Source: DATNIC01 sp035604635
GTDB lineage: Bacteria > Vulcanimicrobiota > Vulcanimicrobiia > Vulcanimicrobiales > Vulcanimicrobiaceae
DNA length: 12,368 nt
Direction: 5' to 3'
NCBI GenBank assembly: GCA_035604635.1
Contig: DATNIC010000118.1
Span: 1-12,368, forward strand
Positions 7,665 to 12,368 of this stretch are shown here, in pieces (position 1 is the stretch's first letter; every line of letters starts with the position of its first letter). The notes beneath the pieces are model-generated. The model was given only the letters and a program-made list of their open reading frames with translations, did not search any database and was not told the origin of the DNA. A program made the translations under genes and the position numbers.

Positions 7665-7753
7665 CTTGCCCTGCCTTTCATCCTAAAGGACTTTTCTAAA
7701 TGGGTAGCTTACTATCTAGTTCGACTTCTAACCAGATTTGGTGTCCTTCGCTT
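7665..7753. promoter_or_regulatory. Divergent intergenic region, probable promoters for the six-gene operon and the OYE gene
   Basis: This 89-bp stretch separates the starts of two divergently read genes and is clearly more AT-rich than its surroundings. It holds the hexamer TTCTAA twice (7694-7699 and 7726-7731, 32 bp apart) and a TACTAT hexamer at 7710-7715 that could serve as a -10 element for the + strand. No convincing -35 box was found on either strand, so the promoter positions are not resolved. It should hold the regulator-binding site for at least the minus-strand operon; no regulator gene is present in the window. Confidence 0.5.
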
Positions 7754-8830
7754 ATGTCCTCCCACACACTCTTCGAACCGCTACGGCTGCGCGGCATTAA
7801 CGTGCGCAATCGAATCGTCGCCTCTCCGATGTGTCAGTATTCATCGGAAGACGGGTTCGCGACCGACTGGCATCTGGTTCATCTGGGCAGCCGGGCCGTC
7901 GGCGGCGCAAGCATCGTGTTTACCGAAGCCGCTGCCGTCGAACCGCTGGGTCGCATCTCACACTTCGACCTAGGCATCTGGAAGGACGAGCATATAGAGA
8001 TGCTCGCGCGGATCAATCGCTTCATCGAGTCGCAGGGCGCATGGGGTGCCGTGCAGCTCGCGCATTCCGGCCGAAAAGGATCGGTCGGGCCGCCATGGCA
8101 GCGCCACCACGGTTGGATCGAGCCCAAGGACGGCGGCTGGACACCGCTCGCGCCAAGCGCCATCAGGGACATGCCCCACTACTCGCTCCCGCATGCGCTG
8201 GAGCGGGATGAGATTGCAACGATGATCCTGGCATTCGCCGACGCCACCCGGCGGACGGACGCGGCCGGTTATGCAATCGTGGAGATCCACGCCGCCTACG
8301 GCTACCTGCTGCACGAGTTCCTTTCGCCGCTCGCCAATCAGCGCACGGATGATTACGGCGGCTGCCTCGAAAACCGCATGCGCTTCCTATTGGAGACAAC
8401 TTCTGCCGTCCGCGCGGTCTGGCCCGAACACAAGCCACTGTTCGTCCGAGTCCCGGCGGTCGATTGGGCCGAGGGCGGCTGGACGATCGAGGACTCGATC
8501 GCGCTCGCACGCGAACTCGCTGCACGCGGCGTCGACGTCATCGACGTCACAAGCTCCGGCATCGGACGTAATCTCGAGTCTGTAGCGCATGGCCCACTCT
8601 ATCAAGTGCCCTTTGCGGAGAGAATCCGCAAAGAGGCGAACGTCATGACGATGGCGACCGGCTTGATCACCAACGGAAAGGACGCTGAATCCGTCATAGC
8701 GGGCGGACGCGCCGATCTCGTCGCGATCGGACGGAAAGCGCTCGGCGACCCCTACTTTGCGTATCGCGCCGCGCACGAGATCGGCGTCGACCTCGCGTGG
8801 CCCCATCAGTACAGCCGCGCGTTCGTTTAG
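7754..8830 (+). CDS. NADH:flavin oxidoreductase / Old Yellow Enzyme family (YqjM-like)
   Basis: This 358-residue FMN enzyme follows YqjM-type ene-reductases along its whole length: LFEPLRLRGINVRNRI, then SPMCQYS with the flavin-tuning C27 and Y29, the QLAHSGRK segment, HEFLSPLANQRTDDYGG, FVRVPAVDW, and a C-terminal GRADLVAIGRKALGDPYFAYRAA phosphate-binding region. It should reduce an activated C=C bond (enone, enoate or similar) with NAD(P)H. The substrate-binding pair is H179 and Y182 (EIHAAYGYL), where most relatives have His-His or His-Asn. ATG 7754 gives the family's normal N-terminus but has only a weak ribosome site. An in-frame ATG at 7700 has AAAGGA upstream and would add 18 residues unlike the family; it remains possible. 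It is the only + strand gene between two minus-strand operons. Confidence 0.92.
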   Translation: MSSHTLFEPLRLRGINVRNRIVASPMCQYSSEDGFATDWHLVHLGSRAVGGASIVFTEAAAVEPLGRISHFDLGIWKDEHIEMLARINRFIESQGAWGAVQLAHSGRKGSVGPPWQRHHGWIEPKDGGWTPLAPSAIRDMPHYSLPHALERDEIATMILAFADATRRTDAAGYAIVEIHAAYGYLLHEFLSPLANQRTDDYGGCLENRMRFLLETTSAVRAVWPEHKPLFVRVPAVDWAEGGWTIEDSIALARELAARGVDVIDVTSSGIGRNLESVAHGPLYQVPFAERIRKEANVMTMATGLITNGKDAESVIAGGRADLVAIGRKALGDPYFAYRAAHEIGVDLAWPHQYSRAFV

Positions 8831-8831
8831 G

Positions 8832-8934
8832 AAAGGAAATCGTCATGTCCGGAACGCCGCCCACCGCGAGCCGCAGGATGCCTTTTATTTCGTATCAGCG
8901 GCCAGTTCGGGATTCCAGATGCCGCGGCTGACGC
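8832..8934 (+). other. Orphan ribosome site plus short open frame after the OYE gene, possible gene remnant
   Basis: Two bases after the OYE stop the + strand reads AAAGGAAATCGTCATG, a good ribosome site with ATG at 8845. It opens only 29 codons (TGA ending near 8934) and most of it runs antisense to the end of the YciI-like gene. The peptide is Arg- and Pro-rich and not recognisable. It could be the start of a former downstream gene cut off by a rearrangement, or chance. Confidence 0.25.
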
Positions 8935-9187
8935 GCGTGATCTTGAGCGACTTGAACAGGCCGGCTTTGTTGAAGGGCTCGTCCGCGAACCAGGCTTGAG
9001 CGGCGGCCATATCCGGTGCGCTGATGATGAGGCACGTGCCGAGGCGCGTGTCGTTGCCGTCGAGCAATGGGCCGCCGAGGACGACGATCTCCGGCGTGGC
9101 GTGCAGATAGGCTATGTGCTCATCGCGCATCGCCGCGCGCTTTTCGCCGGTACCAGGAATGTCTTCCGCATAACCGATGTAGAGCAT
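8885..9187 (-). CDS. YciI-like protein
   Basis: This 100-residue protein has the ferredoxin-like fold pattern of the YciI family: an N-terminal strand (MLYIGYAED), a conserved H24 in RDEHIAYL, GGPLLDG near 38-44, a strand with LIISAPD, and a C-terminal AWFADEPFNKAGLF segment typical of the group. The family includes TftG, a dechlorinating lyase acting on a muconolactone-type compound, and many small proteins of unknown function in catabolic operons. GAGGTGA lies just before the ATG, and the gene starts seven bases after the CMD-family gene, so the two are co-transcribed. It may act on a lactone or enol intermediate, but this is inference. It converges with the OYE gene. Confidence 0.85.
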   Translation of the reverse strand: MLYIGYAEDIPGTGEKRAAMRDEHIAYLHATPEIVVLGGPLLDGNDTRLGTCLIISAPDMAAAQAWFADEPFNKAGLFKSLKITRVSRGIWNPELAADTK

Positions 9188-9194
9188 TGGTTCG

Positions 9195-9620
9195 TCACCT
9201 CAGATCGGAACGGACGTCGGCCGGTTTAGCTGCGTCCATCTCCGCGAACAGCTCGCTGATGACCGCGCGGGCTTCGCGCGCGCGCGGAAAGCCACAATAC
9301 TGGGTCAGTTGAAAGACAACTTCCTCGATCTCGTCGCGCGTAATACCGGCGTGGAGAGCGATGCGAACGTGAGCGCGCATGGCCAGCGGCGTACCCTGCA
9401 CGATGTCGCTCGTGAGCATCACGAGGGCCCGGTCACGCAGCGCGAGTTGCGGGCGGCTGAGCATGAAGCCGAACACCACCTGCGTCGAATAATCGTCCCG
9501 CTCGGCGGTTCCGGCCGCCACCGCGGCGTCGTGGCGCTTGCGCGTCGCCTCGGCGGCGTCATCACCGAGTATCTTTCCCATCAGCGTAACGCCGCGTTCG
9601 AACAAGTCATCGTTGAGCAA
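9195..9620 (-). CDS. Carboxymuconolactone decarboxylase (CMD) family protein, PcaC-like
   Basis: This 141-residue all-helical protein matches 4-carboxymuconolactone decarboxylase in pattern: LALRDRALVMLTSDIVQG, then AHVRIALHAGITRDEIEEVVFQLTQYCGFPRAREA, with the histidine of the (A/L)HVR motif and the Y-x-G-x-P-x-A-x-E-A end. It lacks the CxxC of AhpD-type peroxidase relatives, so a decarboxylase- or lyase-like role is more likely than peroxidase. TTG at 9620 is the probable start: GGGAGGG lies seven bases upstream, and the next in-frame ATG (residue 14) would cut into the conserved N-terminus. It follows the luciferase-like gene by 21 bp and precedes the YciI-like gene by seven. No other protocatechuate-branch gene is adjacent, so the substrate need not be carboxymuconolactone. 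Confidence 0.88.
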   Translation of the reverse strand: MLNDDLFERGVTLMGKILGDDAAEATRKRHDAAVAAGTAERDDYSTQVVFGFMLSRPQLALRDRALVMLTSDIVQGTPLAMRAHVRIALHAGITRDEIEEVVFQLTQYCGFPRAREARAVISELFAEMDAAKPADVRSDLR

Positions 9621-9627
9621 AGCTATG

Positions 9628-9634
9628 CCCTCCC
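9628..9634 (-). promoter_or_regulatory. Ribosome binding site supporting the TTG start of the CMD-family gene
   Basis: The minus strand reads GGGAGGG, seven bases before TTG at 9620, in the 21-bp gap after the luciferase-like gene. No in-frame ATG or GTG is as well placed. Confidence 0.65.
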
Positions 9635-9641
9635 ATCCGGT

Positions 9642-10658
9642 TCAAGCTGGGGAAAGTTCGCCCTGGATCGCGGGCATGACGCTATCGGTGAACAACTCGA
9701 TCGATCGCCGGCTTTCCTCGAACGACATGTCGCCGAAGACGAGCTGCCCGACACAATAGTTCGCGCCCACCTCGGCCAGCTGCGAACGAAGCGCATCGGC
9801 CACGGCATCGGGCGAACCGGCAAATGCGAGCCCGGCACGGCTCATCGCGTCAAAGGTATCGGGCCAGGGCCGTACGGGCCGAATCCCGTGGAGCGCGAAC
9901 AAGTGATTGAAGCTCTTATACCAGTAAGCATAGGCCCGACGGGCGATCGCCAGCGCTTCGCGCGTCGTGTCGGCGACGACCACGAACCGGCAGATGCCCA
10001 TCAGCAGGTGATCCATGCCGGCTTCTGCCGCAGCTGCTCGAAAGCGCTGCGCGATTTCCGCGGCGTGAGCCGATTCGACGAGCGTTACGACGTTGAAGCC
10101 GCGCGCGACGCAGCGATCGACGTTCTCGAGCGACCCGATTCCGTACCAGAAGGGCGGATGCGGCGACTGCAGCGGCCGAGTCGCCACCTCGACGTCGTCA
10201 TAATTGAAGTAGCGGCCGGCGAAGGTGACGCGGCCGTCGGTCAAAGCAGACCGTACGACCTCGAACGCCTCGTCGAAGATCGCTTCGGCCTCCGATGGAT
10301 CGCAGCCGAAACTGGCGAGCTCGATCGGGGAGCGACCGCGGCCTACGCCGACGTCGAGGCGACCGCGGCCGAGCTGATCGAGCATCGCGATCTCTTCAGC
10401 CAAGCGGATCGGATGATAGAGCGGCAGCAAGTACACCATCGGTCCGAAGCGCACGCGGCGCGTCTGTCGAGCGACCGCGGCGAGGAAGAGACTCGGGGAT
10501 GGCGCCATGCCGAGCGGAGTACCGTGGTGCTCCGCGACGTGATATCCGTAGAAGCCGGCACGATCGTACAATTCGACCAGCTCGAGGCGCTGCTGATAGA
10601 AATCGGCGAGGGGGAGCGCATTGCGGTCGAGGTGGTCGAAGACACCGAAACGAATCAC
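9642..10658 (-). CDS. Luciferase-like flavin-dependent monooxygenase (LLM family)
   Basis: This 338-residue TIM-barrel protein has clear bacterial-luciferase-type features: MIRFGVFDHLD at the N-terminus, GFYGYHVAEHHGTP near residues 35-48, the PSPSLFLAAVARQTRRVRFGPMV strand-helix unit, HPIRLAEEIAMLDQLGRGRLDVGVGRG near 82-109, and GSPDAVADAL near the C-terminus. Such enzymes use reduced flavin and O2 to insert oxygen, for example in Baeyer-Villiger or C-S/C-N bond cleavage; a flavin reductase must be supplied from elsewhere. It is the first gene of a three-gene group with the CMD and YciI-like genes, which could process a lactone product. The start is GTG with no Shine-Dalgarno site; an AT-rich dyad lies immediately upstream, so the mRNA may be nearly leaderless. 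Substrate unknown. Confidence 0.9.
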   Translation of the reverse strand: MIRFGVFDHLDRNALPLADFYQQRLELVELYDRAGFYGYHVAEHHGTPLGMAPSPSLFLAAVARQTRRVRFGPMVYLLPLYHPIRLAEEIAMLDQLGRGRLDVGVGRGRSPIELASFGCDPSEAEAIFDEAFEVVRSALTDGRVTFAGRYFNYDDVEVATRPLQSPHPPFWYGIGSLENVDRCVARGFNVVTLVESAHAAEIAQRFRAAAAEAGMDHLLMGICRFVVVADTTREALAIARRAYAYWYKSFNHLFALHGIRPVRPWPDTFDAMSRAGLAFAGSPDAVADALRSQLAEVGANYCVGQLVFGDMSFEESRRSIELFTDSVMPAIQGELSPA

Positions 10659-10659
10659 A

Positions 10660-10681
10660 ATAGTAGAATTCTAATAACTAT
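10660..10681. promoter_or_regulatory. AT-rich dyad at the start of the luciferase-like operon, possible operator/promoter
   Basis: A 22-bp element has inverted 5-bp arms (ATAGT at 10660-10664, ACTAT at 10677-10681) around a perfect 10-bp palindrome, TAGAATTCTA at 10664-10673. It ends one base before the GTG start of the minus-strand gene. On that strand TAGAAT matches the -10 consensus at five of six positions, with nine bases to the GTG; no -35 box is visible. The AT-richness in a GC-rich window and the symmetry fit a binding site for a dimeric repressor, but this is by eye only. Confidence 0.4.
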
Positions 10682-10744
10682 GCCGGGTCTCCCGCGCGGA
10701 ACTGCACTACGAGTCCAATAAGGTGTAGAGCGCGGTCTCATCCA

Positions 10745-11920
10745 TTATCGTACGGCTGCGCCGCCGGGCCTGCTGACCGCGACGAAGCTATTGGTCGCGG
10801 GATCCCAACGATCGACGACGACCGCACTCGTCCCGGTCCCGCGATGTTCGGGATCGCGGAAGTCGTAGACGTCGTTGATGCCGACCCAACCGTGCAGATT
10901 CTCGATATACGCGCGGACCGCGCCCGCGGTTGCGTGGATGCCGAGATGCTTCAACGCGTCGACCGCAGCGACGCTCAGGTCCCAGATCGAGACGTTCCCG
11001 GCATCGGGCCGTATGCCGGCAGCATCGAAGAGACCGAAATAGATTTTCTGCTCGTCGCGAATGGGGCCGGGGCCCGTGCCCTGCCGCGACATCGCGCGCA
11101 TGCCCGAGAACAGCACTGTTTTCGGCAACAACGCCTTATACTGTTCCATTTGAGCATAGGTCGCATTGCCGAAGGACGAGGCGACAGGCACGTTCAGACC
11201 GGCATCGGAGATTCCGCGCAGGACCGTTCCGAATGCCGCTCCCGTAACGCCGACGACGAAAACGTCGGGGTTCGCCGCGTGAACGTGCGCGAGTTGTGCC
11301 GCAACGCTGACTTCGGAAGGATTGAAGTGTTCCCGGGTCACGACTTGCAGCGTACGGTATTCGGGTTGCGCCAGCAACCCGTCGTATGCGCGCTCGAGTA
11401 GCTGCCCCGTCGCATCGGTCGACGTCAAGATCGCCAGCCGCATCCACCCTCGATCTTCGAAGTACTTCAGATAGGCACGCACTTGATCGTCCGCGTTGAT
11501 GCCGGAGGAGAACATGAAATCACCGCGGTGCGGATGAACCACGGGCGAATAGCAGATCGATACCGGGCCGTTCGCGGCGACGATCGGCATCGTCGCCAAG
11601 CATGTCGCCGCAAAGGCGGGGCCGAAAATGAGCGGGACGCCCTTTGCGACTTGCTGGTTGACGAGGGCGACCGCCGTTTGCGGCACCGTCCCGTCATCGA
11701 GGTACGTGATCTTGAGCGGGTGACCTTGAATGCCTCCCGTTTTGTTGACGCGCTGCTCGATCAGCGTAAGCGATTGCGCGATCGCCTTACTGGTAAACGC
11801 GCCGGGCCCGGTGAGTGAGAGGACCGCCGAAATCTCGTATGGATCCGCTGCGGCGAACGTACGATCGGGCGATGACGCTACCAGCATCAAGACGGCGAAG
11901 ATCGTGAAGAGCTTATGCAT
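10745..11920 (-). CDS. Branched-chain-amino-acid-type (LivK-like, Peripla_BP_6) solute-binding protein
   Basis: This 391-residue protein has a Sec signal peptide (hydrophobic core FTIFAVLMLVASS, cleavage after about residue 24) with no lipobox cysteine. The mature part follows the type I periplasmic binding fold of Liv/urea/aromatic-compound ABC binding proteins: ISAVLSLTGPGA on the first strand, VNKTGGIQGHPLKITYLDDGT, LIFGPAFAATCLA, DQVRAYLKYFEDRGWMRLAIL, and a C-terminal DVYDFRDPEHRGTG region. Members of this family in aromatic operons often bind aromatic acids; the ligand here is unknown. Its ATG lies inside the last codons of the class III dioxygenase gene (8-bp overlap), indicating translational coupling. 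No permease or ATPase gene follows; the next gene is 86 bp away. It is unrelated to the NMT1-type binding protein in the other operon. Confidence 0.88.
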   Translation of the reverse strand: MHKLFTIFAVLMLVASSPDRTFAAADPYEISAVLSLTGPGAFTSKAIAQSLTLIEQRVNKTGGIQGHPLKITYLDDGTVPQTAVALVNQQVAKGVPLIFGPAFAATCLATMPIVAANGPVSICYSPVVHPHRGDFMFSSGINADDQVRAYLKYFEDRGWMRLAILTSTDATGQLLERAYDGLLAQPEYRTLQVVTREHFNPSEVSVAAQLAHVHAANPDVFVVGVTGAAFGTVLRGISDAGLNVPVASSFGNATYAQMEQYKALLPKTVLFSGMRAMSRQGTGPGPIRDEQKIYFGLFDAAGIRPDAGNVSIWDLSVAAVDALKHLGIHATAGAVRAYIENLHGWVGINDVYDFRDPEHRGTGTSAVVVDRWDPATNSFVAVSRPGGAAVR

Positions 11921-12368
11921 CGGTGAAGATTGCGGCTACCTTATTCGAGACGAAGATGTACGCGGCGACGAACTGTGACCAGGAGACTTTATATTTCAGT
12001 TCGGACATCGCCCCCATCAAGCAAAACCAATTGAGAAGCTCTTGCTGTCCGGCATCGACGACGGAGGACAACGGCGTCTCACGCCAGGCAGCATAATCGC
12101 CGGCGACCAGCGCGTCATACAGGCGCCGGTCGCTCGGAATATCCGGATGGAGATGCAAGTGTTTGTCGCACAGGAATGCGTGCGACCAGCTCGATGAGGC
12201 GACGAGCGCGGCACGCCACGGGCTTTGCTTGAAGAATCGGGCCGTAGCACGTCCAAGATCGAAGCAGCGCGCGGGCGAGGGCGAAGGGGGATCGGGTTTG
12301 ACCCCTGACTGATCGACGGTGTGTACCCGGCCGTGCCGGCTGATGACGTGACTGCCGTAGCAGTTGAC
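11913..12368 (-). CDS. C-terminal half of a class III (LigB-type) extradiol dioxygenase, 5' truncated by window edge
   Basis: The open frame continues to the window edge and gives 151 residues ending in TAA at 11913. Family features in order are NCYGSHVISRHG, DPPSPSPARCFDLGRATARFF, ALVASSSWSHAFL and VDAGQQELLNWFCLMGAM. The histidine of WSHAFL (codon 12180-12182) and the glutamate of QELLNW (codon 12039-12041) are 47 residues apart, the same spacing as the catalytic H195 and iron-ligand E242 of LigB from protocatechuate 4,5-dioxygenase, so both are probably functional. The N-terminal iron-ligand histidines lie outside the window. The enzyme should cleave a catechol or protocatechuate-like ring, or a heterocyclic analogue. 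The stop overlaps the start of the LivK-like gene. A TTG at 12158 is an internal codon and not the start. Confidence 0.85.
   Translation of the reverse strand, partial: VNCYGSHVISRHGRVHTVDQSGVKPDPPSPSPARCFDLGRATARFFKQSPWRAALVASSSWSHAFLCDKHLHLHPDIPSDRRLYDALVAGDYAAWRETPLSSVVDAGQQELLNWFCLMGAMSELKYKVSWSQFVAAYIFVSNKVAAIFTDA

Noticed and set aside
7700..7753. OYE start at ATG 7700, which has AAAGGA upstream
   Set aside because: The extra 18 residues do not resemble the family N-terminus and would cover the likely promoter; kept only as an alternative in the OYE entry.
9309..10721. A 470-codon open frame on the + strand
   Set aside because: It is antisense to the well-supported luciferase-like and CMD genes, its translation has no recognisable domain, and long antisense frames are expected in GC-rich DNA.
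1..12368. CRISPR arrays, tRNA or rRNA genes, insertion sequences, long direct repeats
   Set aside because: Reading both strands showed no repeat-spacer pattern, no clover-leaf or rRNA-like stretch, and no transposase motif; coding density leaves no room for such elements.

Overview
The window is a dense, GC-rich (roughly 60-65% by eye) bacterial catabolic region with 12 complete or nearly complete genes, two fragments cut by the window edges, and almost no non-coding DNA (largest gap about 90 bp). The organism cannot be named from this sequence. The two transporter-type binding proteins carry Sec-like signal peptides without a lipobox cysteine, and a molybdenum enzyme carries a twin-arginine signal; this fits a Gram-negative-type cell with a periplasm. 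Shine-Dalgarno sites of the GGAGG type are common, and at least four genes appear to start with GTG or TTG.

Layout. The left edge (+ strand) holds the last codons of an Asp-box (BNR/sialidase-fold) protein, followed 21 bp later by an enolase-superfamily (mandelate racemase / muconate lactonizing) enzyme. Convergent to these is a tightly packed six-gene minus-strand operon (7664 down to 1242): a hydratase-aldolase of the DapA superfamily, a type I (VOC-fold) extradiol ring-cleavage dioxygenase, a fumarylacetoacetate-hydrolase-family enzyme, an NMT1/SsuA-like solute-binding protein, a [2Fe-2S] subunit, and a Tat-exported molybdopterin hydroxylase subunit. An Old Yellow Enzyme homologue (YqjM-like) is transcribed divergently from it (+ strand, 7754-8830). 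A second minus-strand group (10658 down to 8885) encodes a luciferase-like flavin monooxygenase, a carboxymuconolactone-decarboxylase-family protein and a YciI-like protein. At the right edge a LivK-like binding protein overlaps the end of a class III (LigB-type) extradiol dioxygenase that runs out of the window.

How it may work together (inference). The first operon reads as a ring-cleavage pathway: extradiol cleavage of a catechol-like ring, then C-C bond-breaking steps by the hydratase-aldolase (pyruvate plus an aldehyde) and the FAH-type hydrolase or isomerase. The molybdenum hydroxylase could oxidise an aldehyde or hydroxylate an N-heteroaromatic substrate in the periplasm. The OYE, luciferase-like oxygenase, CMD and YciI proteins and the second, unrelated extradiol dioxygenase suggest a branched route for aromatic or alicyclic compounds. 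Ring-hydroxylating dioxygenase, regulator and transporter permease/ATPase genes are absent from the window, so the substrate is unknown. The most notable sequence-level oddities are a His in place of the catalytic Lys in the enolase-superfamily enzyme, a Tyr in place of the second substrate-binding His in the OYE, and an AT-rich dyad element at the start of the second operon that shares a hexamer with the divergent promoter region.
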